Below, piece by piece: positions 54,111 through 64,000 of a stretch of 64,000 bases of DNA. This DNA comes from Erodium maritimum (Eukaryota; Streptophyta; Magnoliopsida; Geraniales; Geraniaceae), in assembly GCA_963921825.1 (NCBI GenBank), contig OY997589.1, positions 74,074,523 to 74,138,522 of the forward strand. The letters run 5' to 3'. Position numbers and translations under genes: made by a program. The notes under the pieces are model-generated. The model was not told where the DNA came from. It saw nothing but the letters and a program-made list of their open reading frames with translations, and did no database searches. The stretch's first letter is position 1, and each line of letters opens with the position of its first letter.

Positions 54111-55262
54111 GGGAACACTTGTCCTTGCCCATGTGATGCTTGCAAACAAAGATAGGATTCACGATCATAACTTATTGAAAACAGAATTTGGCCACGCCCG
54201 TCTCACCCTTGCTGAACTACCAATGAATGAGATGTCCCCTCGGCTGGATCAAATGCAGCTACGGGCGCAAGCCTAGGACCTTCTACCGTAGGTTATGACG
54301 ACCACAACATGAACTGCGGAGGGTGACTGTGTCAAGGTCCACTGTGACCAATAGGGCTCTATTGGGAAGGCAAGATCGGAGTTCGGTTTTGGATGGACAT
54401 TGCTACACCCCTTTGGCGCTCCATGATGCTACAATTTCAAGAACTCCCTAATCATGTGTGGGTCATTTTGAAGTATGAAAGGTTGACTTTGTTATGCTTC
54501 AATTGTGGTCAATTGGGGCATACAGTCTATGAGAGTGATACACCCATGTCGGGGTGCCACGATCTGACCTCTCTATTGCTGCGGAGGAGAATGCGAAGCT
54601 ATGTCAGACATTCAACATGGATTGGAAGGCCCTGCCTCCCCGATCTTTGTCGAAACACCCCCCTCCCCTCACCAACCCGGGGGTCTCAATTGAAAACACA
54701 CGTCTTGCCTAAAGCACCAACGTGTCTCGGATCCCCCAAGCCCGTCTGGCACACTCACACCTCGGAAGAGACAAATGAGGGTTCGACTCAAGGACAATGC
54801 TGGTTATGACAACCAATGTCTCGCCTAACCCACAGTTAGAAGGGACTAGTATTACATGGGCTTTAGACCCTCCACAAATCAGAGGGTTAAGCAATACAGT
54901 GAGGTTTAGGAAGGCCCCCCCGGGAGATGGCAGCCTACGGGAAGGCCCAAGAAGGGATGACCAACCCTTCCTCATGGGCATTGAACCAAAGATGGCCCTA
55001 GCTAGGAAGTGGGCAGTAGCTGAAGAAAAATGGTTTGAGCATTAGGTGAAGGTTGGAAAACAGTCTTGTCAGGACAAATAATGCACTTCGGGAGATACGG
55101 GTTGCTGGGGAGGTATGACAACCTTACCCTTATAGGGGTTCCTCCATAATCATTGTGCTCCTTGTCCAGGCTGCGCACTTTATCCAGTTATTTTATGATC
55201 CTCTTTTAAGGTTCAAGCTGTACTATTTAGGTACCCATGGTTGACTTCAGGTCGAGTCGAGG
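54111..55262 (+). pseudogene. LINE ORF1 relic with damaged zinc knuckle
   Basis: The frame 54393-54809 contains the ORF1 segment VWVILKYERLTLLCFNCGQLGH (about 54455-54525). The knuckle's last Cys is not in place (C-x2-C-x4-H then no Cys at +5). The preceding ATPLWRSMMLQF region and following Pro/Ser-rich C-terminal sequence fit plant L1 ORF1. The frame is broken after 54809 and continues in another frame (54797-55045). The 54111-54350 stretch before it is unassigned. Confidence 0.55.
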
Positions 55263-56891
55263 CTGGTTTCTCTGTTTTTTTATCAGCAAATTATTTTTAT
55301 AGAAGAACCAAGTTTCCAAAATGGAAACAAGGTCAAGGGCGAACCCTCACTTACACCAAAGAGTATGCCAACTAGGAACCTCAAACCAGTACACCAAACT
55401 CAAACCAATACAACCAGTACAAACCAACAAAGGGTCTAACCTATACCCAGAAATTACAGACTTTGAAGCAAACTGAAGAAGGGTCTAACATTCCTATACC
55501 CTCCTTTTAAACCTTGGAGCAAACTAAAAACAATACACTTGGTATTAGTACCAGATAAATCTAACAAGAAGCAACTAAGTCAACCAGGGCAACAAAGAGC
55601 CAATAAAGGCAAAAGTCAGCAAACCAAACAAAGTCCTACAAGGACAACCAGCCCAAATGAAGGCAACAAAATGAAACCGGACCAGACCACCAGGGGTCAG
55701 AAACAACCAGGTCCAACCATCAAACAAGTAAAACCGAGAGGAACCAAAGAGATCGAAAAAGCCCTAACAAACAGAGCCTAATAGCCCGAGCAACCGAACC
55801 CCAACAACTCACCATCATGTCGCCACCACTAGCAGCTTCCAACCAGCAAGAAATGAAGCAATCACCCCCAAAAGACACTCAACTCCAATCTCTACCACCA
55901 GATTTTCCACTGCCAATCTAGGCAAACAACCAAACTCGGGGGCCAACACCCATAAACCGAGTGGCCCCGACCTCAACCAGGCCGAGAAACGAAAATCAGG
56001 CGAAGAAGAAAGGGAGAAGAGATTACCTTGGGGGAAAGCTGTAAATCTGACGAGCCGCACCTCTCCGATGACGAAGAGAACCCATCACCGCGTCGGTGGC
56101 CAACACCACGAAGTCGGACGACCACCGCAAGGAGAACCTCAGGAGTGGAGAGCAGACGCGAGGAAGCTGAGGCCGATCCCCACAAACGCACCAGAACAGA
56201 TCTGATGAGAGAACCCCCTCTGATCCACCTCCCAAAGGAAGTAGAAACAGAACCCACAGAAGATCCACACCAGGAATAATCGAAAGCGTAGGAGAACCCG
56301 ATCAGGAAGTAGGGAAAACAAAATGAAAGCGGGAGGGAAAACTAAAGCAAAGGCTAAAAGGGGAGAACGACGAAGACCAGGACACGAGTGAATCTGAAGC
56401 CATCAGCTCCAAGGACGGAGATGAAGAGCTTCCCACAAACAGATCCACAAACGGTACCGGAAACCGACGGAGAAACACCTCGAGACCCCAACCCCCACCA
56501 GATCAAACCCCCGATCCCCAGATCTAGTCCAAGTCTTCTTCCCCGGTGTCAACAACGACACCAAACCACCGGTCACTGCCGGGACACGCTCCATCAACGG
56601 AGATAACATGAGAAGAAGGGACCACCATCTGTGACACCGGAGCTCAAATTTAGGACGGCCAAGGTTACAAGAAGCGAAAAGAGTGGAGAGCAGAGGAAGG
56701 AAAGGGCAAGAGGAGCGGAGGAAGAGAGGTGTGAGCCACCGGTGATTATCTGGCAACAAGTTTTGCCAAGAGAATCACCGGAGGCCACAAACGCACCAGA
56801 TCTAGGGTTGAAGACGAAGAGAGAAGGCAGAGGAAAAGTCTAGAGAGAGAAGTATGGTACAAATTGTTGAGGTCTCTGGTTTCCCTGTTTT
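55263..56891 (-). mobile_element. Retroposon with 16-bp target-site duplication and GCTGATAAAAAA tail
   Basis: Reverse-strand insertion 55279-56875, flanked by CTGGTTTCTCTGTTTT (55263-55278) and CTGGTTTCCCTGTTTT (56876-56891), one mismatch. Its 3' end reads CTATAAAAATAATTTGCTGATAAAAAAA, the same tail type as RRM retroposon copy A. The body (about 1.6 kb) is rich in TCC/CCG and resembles a plant gene leader followed by Leu/Ser-rich frames of up to 118 codons; none is recognisable. No RRM, endonuclease or reverse transcriptase was seen. Confidence 0.75.
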
Positions 56892-57529
56892 ATCTTGTTA
56901 GTTGTTGTGTGTAGGCATTTAGTCTTTATAACTGATTATAACTCGATTACAGTTAGAATATTTATTTTTGAATGATCCGTTCTTCCACTATTTTTCTCGA
57001 TGCTCTCTAAAAATTATAATTAACCAAAATATACCTTTTGCTAAACAAAAGTATAGATTAGTAACAATTACGTTTTCTCGATAAAAAATGGATTTACTTA
57101 TGCAATTGTTCTCTAAATTCTTATCTTCATACGATATATCAACTTATTTAAATAAAATGAGATTTGATACGTAGATTTTCATGTAGAATACCTGCGGATC
57201 TAAGCGTGCTCCACATGCCAACATTTATACGATAAAATATAAACGGAGCCTTACATATTCATACACTGTATGTTACTACAAGTCTACAAGCTATTAGATC
57301 TGTTACTAAATTACTCTAAACCCCACACCACCCTGACTCCACCTTTTCCACGATAATTTATTTACAATAATAAAACAAACAAACCTAACTTTTATAATTA
57401 GTTTTTAAAAAAAAATAGTATATGCCCCATGGCCATATATCCTCAAGCAAAGATAGTCTTGTATAAATAGCTTGCCCCTAGTGTTCCTTATGTATCATCT
57501 CTCATCATTGACATCAACATAAAAATTAA
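56892..57529 (+). promoter_or_regulatory. Promoter of the SDR gene, with TATA box
   Basis: A/T-rich intergenic DNA. A TATAAATA box lies at 57462-57469, 61 bases upstream of the ATG at 57530, which would put transcription start near 57495 and give a short leader of about 35 bases. No other element is clear. Confidence 0.65.
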
Positions 57530-60500
57530 ATGGAGTCGAAAGAAGCCATATCGATTGAGCAAGAGCTCTCATTGTTGTCTGACCGTAGTTCATGGAAGTG
57601 GTGGTCCAAGGACACGGTGTGCGTGGTCACCGGAGCCAACAAGGGGATCGGTTTGGCGGTGGTGAAGCGGCTCGCACAGCTTGGCCTGACGGTCGTACTG
57701 ACGGCCAGAGACACCGTCAGGGGCAGCCAAGCCGCCGAGTCGCTCAGAGCCCAAGGCATGCTCCATGTGCACTTCTCTCAACTTGACGTCTCCGATCCTG
57801 ATTCCATCACAACCTTCGTTTCTTGCTTCAAGTCTCGTTTTCAAGCCTTGGATGTTCTTGTAAGTCCCTCCCATCTACACCTCCATCTACTTCACCTAGT
57901 TTCGGTCTATATAGGTTTGAAATTTTAGACTCTTATTAAGGGTCGCATTTGAATTTAATTAGGATTTAGAGCAAGTCAAATACTTTCATTTTTCGGTTAC
58001 GTTAGATACTGACTTTTTTGTTTTATCGTCATCTTTTGAAGCTATTAACCAAATGTTCTTGAGAAACATAATTTTACAGATTCCGTGACCGAGATTCTAC
58101 CGTGAAAGAAAATTCGAGATTCCACCTCAAACAATCCTTTCACTTAGTTTAGTTTTTTTTTTAAAAAGAACACGTTAATAAACAAAAACATGATTTTGTC
58201 GTACCACTAGCCATAATTAAATGAAGATTTTATGTACTAGATGATATTTGAAGTTTACATTTGTATGAAAGGTGATTGAAAATTGTGAACGCAAGTTTCT
58301 TTTCCACTTTTACTTCTCCCTTGTTCACATGAATTAAATTAATATTTATTATAAGTACTTATAATGGGTGTAAAAACAACTCCTTGTGATCCAAAAGTCA
58401 AATAACTTAAACAATTAAGTAAGCTATCTTCTGTACCTTCCTATATATAGAAAAACATATCCCTTCTAATTTTAAGCTGTATATTTTATGTGTATTCCTA
58501 AATATTCTATTCAAAGCCTCAAGAACACCAAACCAAATAATAGGAAAATTAACATTTATTAACAAATTAAACATGTATCATTTATCGTGAAATGATTTTT
58601 CACAGATAACTTTTATGCAGCTATTGTGATCTGAGCTCTGACCAGCATCCAATATTAAACTTGGTTTTGTGTAAATTTTTTAGCTAACATTAATTCATAT
58701 TATATCTACCTAACAAAATGTTCAGAGAAATTTCTTTGGGGACAGGTGGAAACAGGATTGACGGAGAATGTGTGTATGAAAACATCCACATTAATTAATT
58801 GATAAAACCATGCATTAATGTACTATAAATACATAAAGTAACTCAAATGTCAAAATTATCAATGCATAGTGGGCTTATAGGGTTTGAGAATTCTCATCCT
58901 ATCCTTCCTTCATGATATCGTCATTGTAATTTAAGACGTTGTTGGTAGTTCGAGCATTTATTGTACTTGTCTTGAAGTTCTAGTCAGATCTCGTGCGTCA
59001 GCGATGTCGTCCCTCTTTAGTTCTGTTAGTATTTCTCCTGCGCCTCTAGTGTAGGTGACTGACCTTCCTCCGGATCATCACCGTTACTCCTGTGTCCGGT
59101 CCGGTCGTTATCCTCCATCTCATTGGCATTGTTCTCACCTAACTCCGCCCCCGACAACAGTCCTTCTCCAAGTGGTTGCCTCCTGTACTCCGCCTTTGCG
59201 TCACGACTCGCCGTCCTCGAATAACCCACTGTCGTCGCGCTCCTCCCCATCGCTGAGCCCACAATGGATCCCCATCTCCGAGCAGCCCCCGCTACCTCTA
59301 CAACCGACATTGAAGCAGCCATCGTTGTCCCCACCTCCTTGGCCTCCACCGATGCATGCAAAAAGCGTACAAACTCGATGCACCCCCGTATTTTGTACCT
59401 ACTACAGATTGAGTTTGCACTGTAGCAAACTGTATCGGTTCGTCTCTCATGAGCAACCCTCGCTATCTCTGAAGTTGTCACTGGCGCGTTCCTATCCTTG
59501 GCCTCAATCGTGGCATCCTCCTCAACCCCTTTCTCGATTTTGGATCAGGAAAATCGAGTGAGTCTTTTTTATTTTATCCGATTTTGTCTTTCTAGGGTCA
59601 ATGACTAGTGAACAGAGTTAAGGGACTTTTCTTGGGATGGAACCTTGAATCACGTATATCCTCCCAATACTACTGATGCAATTCAAGTTCGGTCGCTTTA
59701 CCCCTCATATGCAGCGTTTAGGCACTACTTTAAGCATGACTTCCTGTTTCGTTTTCCAACCCCCTACCTTTCCTTCCTGCTTATGTTGCATTTCAATACC
59801 GTTTACGACAATTACTTTGTATACGAGTCAAATGTTCTAAGCTTGGTATGAACTCTTTTAATTTAATAAAATTCTCCACCTTTTTAGTCAAAAAAAAAAA
59901 ACTCAAACGTCTAACGATAAGATTATCTGAATTGCTTAGCTTGGCTGTTTTAAGCAATCATATATAATATTCCATATTAAAATACTATATCCATATTCAT
60001 GTTGTATATATTTAGTTGTGCATGCCCGAATATTTGTGGGTTTTTTAGTTGAACTTCTGTTTCCAATGAGACTACATTTTTCTATTAAACAACAACATGA
60101 TTAGTTCACATTACTCTAAAAATTGGTTAATTAAACAATTCGATTGCAGGTCAATAATGCGGCAGTGTCGTTCAATGATGTGAGTGAGAACACGGTGGAA
60201 CATGCTGAAACAGTGATACGGACCAATTTCTATGGAGTGAAGCGGCTCACTGAGGCCCTACTACCCTTGTTTCGCCGCTCTTCTTCTCACAGCAGGATCC
60301 TCAATATCAGCTCCAGACTTGGCTCCATCAATGTAAGTTCACTATATTACTTTGTAGAAGATTGATCAAAAAATATATTACTTTGTAGAATATAGAGAGC
60401 CGTTTTGTTAACTTGACCGAACTTCATCTCTTCGTGACCTTATCTCTTCATCTTAGCTCTTCGAACTTCATCTCTTCGTGACCTCAGCTCGCCCAAGCTT

Positions 60501-61276
60501 CATTATAAAATGAGTCACGTGAGACGCACGTGAGTCACTGTTCACGGAAACAGTCAATTTACTTGTTGGTTTTTGGTAATTCAGTTTTGAAATGTGTTAC
60601 TATTTAACAATTTTCTAAAGTTTGAGTGTGGATTTGACAATTAAGTGTAGTACGACGTTAGGACATGGAGTAACCTCTAGTTGAAACTGCATATCTGTAA
60701 CACACAATACAAAAATATTTGACTTCATTCATATATTCATTCGAATAGCTTGACCTCTATCTACACCCCGATTAGAACATGATATAATCGTATCTCCATT
60801 GGGTTCCATTATATTGTGGTAATCAGTTATCTAATGTTCAATGGGATGGATGGTCAATTATAGAGCTATATTTTTGCATGCAGAAGGTGAGAAACCCTAA
60901 GATGCAGCGAATATTGATGGACGAAAACCTATGCGAAGAGCAAATCGAGCAGATGACGAGGTTGTTCATAGAGAACGCGAAGAACGGGACATGGCAGGAT
61001 CAAGGATGGCCCGAGTACTGGACCGAATACGCTGTATCGAAGCTGGCGCTGAATGCGTACTCTAGGGTTTTAGCAAAACGCTACAAGAAGCGTGGGCTGA
61101 GCGTCAATTGTTTCTGTCCGGGGTACACGCGGACGGCCATGACGCGCGGCAAGGGCACCCACACGGCGGAGGATGCGGCCATCATCGCGGTCAGGCTGGC
61201 CCTGGCGCCGCCTCAACGTCTCGAGACCGGTAAGTTTTACTTGGGCTGCAACAATCTCATCAATTCTAACTTGTAA
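57530..61276 (+). CDS. NADPH-dependent short-chain dehydrogenase/reductase (neomenthol dehydrogenase / carbonyl reductase type)
   Basis: Three exons, 57530-57859, 60150-60332 and 60884-61276 (TAA), give 301 residues; all junctions are GT-AG and in frame. Reduces or oxidises a carbonyl/alcohol pair with NADP(H); members of this plant clade act on menthone-type monoterpenes, salutaridine or generic aldehydes, and the substrate here is unknown. Motifs: cofactor loop TGANKGIG (34-41), NNAA (112-115), TNFYG with Asn136, NISS near 162-165, catalytic Y220-x3-K224 (YAVSK), and PGYTRTAM. The extended segment between NISS and YAVSK (about 55 residues) marks the monomeric SDR110C/SDR114C type. The N-terminus (WKWWSKDTVCVVTGA) resembles the Arabidopsis At5g61830/At5g51030 group. 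No signal peptide, so probably cytosolic. Intron 1 (2.3 kb) holds a 1-kb retroposed insertion. All catalytic residues are present. Confidence 0.92.
58841..59911 (+). mobile_element. Retroposed insertion in intron 1 of the SDR gene
   Basis: The insertion 58852-59900 ends TTTAATAAAATTCTCCACCT then TTTTTAGTC and a run of 11 A. It is flanked by ACTCAAATGTC (58841-58851) and ACTCAAACGTC (59901-59911), one mismatch. The body is C/T-rich; a Pro/Ser-rich frame at 59055-59561 is not recognisable as a protein. The source transcript is unknown; the tail is LINE-like. Confidence 0.7.
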
Positions 61277-61979
61277 CTGTAACGTCGCAAACATGGAGAT
61301 TTATGTATGAAAGAATTGATCTTGATCAGTTGATCGTGGCATGTTATTATAAGCTGCCTTCTGTGAGAATGTTTCTTTTATCCTTATTTTGTTTTGAGAT
61401 CGGAAATGTTAGATTATATATAGTTTCTTTTTCCCCTCAGAGCCTGTCATTTTATTTACTCAAAACTAAACACCAAAACAATTTCTAAAAAACCAAACCA
61501 GAAAAAGAAAACAACAACACTCAAAATATCATACATGAACCATATTACCATATTTTGAGACCAAAAAACTTACTGCTAACAAGAGACATTTTCTCAACCA
61601 CATTTCTGCTAACAATCTTCCTTTACTCAATAATTTCAGAAAAAATCAAACTGAATCGATAAGACAAAACGATCCAATATACAAACTGAATAACCTGCAA
61701 ACACCTAAAAATTTCTTATATGAAGCCCAAAAGAACTACTATCTGCAGCAAACGTCTTCAAAACACACAATTCTTATTTCAAACAACAACTACATTGACC
61801 AAGTTGTATAAACAAGCCCGACAATTTTACTCTATTTTATCTGCTTTAGCCGACTAGGGCTTCTTCTACGCACGTGATCGTCTTTCGGCCATCGCGCGAT
61901 CGTCCAACAGCCGTTTCACCAGTTCTTGAGAGGGGTTTAGGTCCTCACAATCAGCCGCTCCTTTCGACTCAATTGAGGT
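61277..61979. other. 3' flank of the SDR gene; leader of the following LINE
   Basis: The 3' UTR is followed by A-rich DNA without a gene. From about 61850 the GC content rises and the LINE sequence begins; no ORF1 precedes ORF2. Confidence 0.45.
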
Positions 61980-64000
61980 CGTCTTCCAATGGCCGTGTGT
62001 CCCATCGACTTCATTTTTGAGTCCGTTTATTGCTACTGTGCGTCAGTGAGTTTTTATTGTAAGGGTGTACCAATGGCCGTGTGTATGGCCTGGAACTGCC
62101 GTGGATTGGGATCAGATCACCACAAACAACAACTGCATAATTTGGTTAGGAAATTTAGGTCGGATATACTGTATCTGTCCAAAACCTACCACTCTGAGGA
62201 GTCCCGTTCCCGTTCCCGATTAGCGCTGCTCCGTCGTAGACTCAGGTTTCACGGGGGGACAGGCCAACCAACTGAGGTGAGGAAGGGTGGTGTCATGCTC
62301 CTTTGGTCGGACAAATGCAAGGTGAATGTAGTAGCCACGACCCAAACACATATTGATGTCCAGGTTTTCTTTGAAAAAGAACCACCATTTCGCTTCACCG
62401 GTATTTATGGGGAACCGGCGAGAGAGCTCTGATTCTGAACATGGGATCCACTGCGAACTCTGGGAGGTGATACACAGTTGCAGCATTGGTTACTGATAGG
62501 TGATTTTAATGGAATTCTGTACCCGGGTGAAAAAAAGGGAGGGAGACCATACCTCATATCGCTCATTCAAAGTTTCCAACATGCGATTAATGATATTGGG
62601 GTCCAAGATATTCCCATGGGGGGCTACCAGTTCACATGGAGGAAAGCGCAGGATTCTCTTCACAGAATGGTGATCAGATTGGATAGAGCACTTATGATTC
62701 TGTCGATACGAGCTCGGTTCCCGCAGGCACAATTACAGAATGTAGGGTACACCACTTCAGATCATCTACCCATTATACTGCATCTGTTACAAGAGAAAAG
62801 GGTGAGGGTGGAAAGGTAATTCTGGCTTGAGAATGCATGGATTGAGGAACCATAATGTGGTCAATTGATTCAACAGGAATGGGCACAGCCGAGAGGTCAA
62901 CATATCAAAACGGATATAAAGGAAATTGGGAAATCACTTGATGTGTGGGGTCAAACGTCTATAAGAAGCTTGCTAATACCATTCGAAGTTGTCAATATCA
63001 GCTCCAGGAACTGAACCATAGAGGGGACAGAGCGGGAATTAATCACCGGTTAGCCATTCAGAAGCAATATGAGTGAGCTTTATCAAAACAGGATACGTTC
63101 TGGAGACATCGAGCAAAACAACATTGGCCGACGGAGGGGGACAGAAATACAAAGTTCTATATTGCTACTACAAAGAAAAGACAGAATAAGAACAACATCA
63201 AAGTACTGGAAATGGATGAAGGCACCTCAGTCAGCTGGAATACGGGCATGCAGTCTTTACTAGTGGGATACTTTGAGTCTATATTCACGGCTGAACCAGA
63301 AAGGATGGAGGACCTGCCGATTAATATACCCCGTCTGATTATGGCGGAACATGTTGTGGCTTTGGGACAGCGAGTCATAAGTGAGGAGGTGAGGACGACG
63401 GTATTTCAGATGGGGCCGAATAAGTCCCCTGGCCCGGATGGTCTTAATCCTATGTTTTACCAACACTAATGGACTACCTTGAGCAAAGAGATCTTTCATT
63501 TTGTGGCGCAGGCTGTGGAAACATGTAACATTGACCCTAATGTTAATCATACGACACAAGTGTTGATCCCCAAAAATAAAGACCCAAAAAGGATAGTTGA
63601 TCCCCGACCCATAACACTGTGCAATGTAATTTTTCGTGTGTTGTCTAAGGTCCTTGCCAATAGACTGAAACCGCTTCTAAACCCGCTAATTTCAGTGAAT
63701 CAGGGCGCCTTTGTACCAGGCCAAGCTATACAAGATAATGTTTTTATCTCGTATGAGATTATACATGCTTTGAGAAGGCTGACTCAGAGAACGAATGGTT
63801 TATGGAACTTAAGCTTGATATGAGCAAGACGTATGATCGGTTTGAATGGTCTTTTCTGCTGGCTATGATGGGAGCGTTTGGGTTCGGCCCGAGTTGGAGG
63901 GTTTTGGTGTTAGCTTGTATGAGGTCTAATCAGTACGCAGTCAAGATAGAGGGAAGCAGACCAAGGCCTTTACGGCAGGTCGGGGCATAATATAGGGCGA
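61980..64000 (+). pseudogene. LINE (L1-type) ORF2 relic: endonuclease and reverse transcriptase, cut by the window end
   Basis: From 61989 or the internal Met at 62073: endonuclease motifs AWNCRGLGS (about 62087), LYLSKTYH where the catalytic Glu of the usual LxET motif is replaced, GGVMLLW, LIGDFNGIL (about 62495), FTWRKA, LDRALM and SDHLPI (about 62760). Then a linker and reverse-transcriptase blocks NKSPGPDGLNP (about 63420), VLIPKNKDPKRI, PRPITLCNVIFRVLSKVLANRLK, QGAFVPGQAIQDN, and LKLDMSKTYDRFEW near 63805-63850. Stops interrupt at 62430-62432, 62817-62819 and 63467-63469, with a frame change near 63800. ORF1 is absent, so the copy is 5'-truncated or lost it. The active-site YADD block lies beyond the window. 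Confidence 0.85.

Noticed and set aside
54480-54530. A functional CCHC zinc finger protein gene at 54.4 kb
   Set aside because: The knuckle lacks its last Cys and the frame is short and surrounded by other broken LINE ORF1 sequence.
59055-59561. 168-codon Pro/Ser-rich frame in SDR intron 1
   Set aside because: It lies inside a retroposed insertion, has biased composition and no recognisable domain.

Overview
The window is nuclear DNA from a flowering plant, most likely a eudicot. Three intron-rich host genes of plant type (two of them plastid-targeted) sit among long stretches of decayed transposable elements. I cannot name the species. I see no rRNA, tRNA, CRISPR array or bacterial-style operon.

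Host genes, all on the + strand: (1) 1089-5817, a 13-exon gene for a 664-residue membrane protein with a degenerate rhodanese domain, related to the chloroplast calcium-sensor CAS and closest in layout to the Arabidopsis At3g59780 type; (2) 43065-50696, a 10-exon gene for a 392-residue plastid cysteine synthase (O-acetylserine (thiol) lyase); (3) 57530-61276, a 3-exon gene for a 301-residue NADPH-dependent short-chain dehydrogenase/reductase of the neomenthol dehydrogenase / carbonyl reductase type. The three do not form a pathway. Four of their 23 introns must use a GC donor in place of GT to keep the protein in register.

Repeat landscape. 5.8-14.97 kb: scrambled ends and non-coding body of a Ty3/gypsy (Athila/Tat-like) element, with tRNA-Asp-type primer-binding sites in both orientations, interrupted by an 800-codon ORF1-only retroposon. 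15-28.3 kb: LINE ORF1 and ORF2 relics, several RRM-encoding retroposons and a small MITE. 28.7-36.4 kb: a minisatellite, then an LTR-like repeat split by a 4.9-kb composite (two halves of one RRM retroposon in opposite orientation, with a long tandem-repeat-rich LTR between them). 36.36-39.72 kb: a 3.4-kb inverted repeat. 39.7-41.7 kb: a Ty1/copia relic with its 3' LTR. 41.8-42.7 kb: a LINE ORF1 relic just upstream of the cysteine synthase gene. 52-54.1 kb: a PIF/Harbinger transposase relic split by a retroposon. 54.3-56.9 kb: another LINE ORF1 relic and a retroposon with a clear target-site duplication. 61.9 kb to the end: a broken LINE ORF2 running out of the window.

Most distinctive content: a dispersed family of retroposons that encode an RRM protein (with an AT-hook-like C-terminus in two copies), carry no endonuclease or reverse transcriptase, and end in a LINE-like A-rich tail. 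Six copies or parts are in the window. Two are bounded by 13-14 bp target-site duplications, and one insertion looks twin-primed (5' half inverted). I did not find a new host defence or metabolic system.
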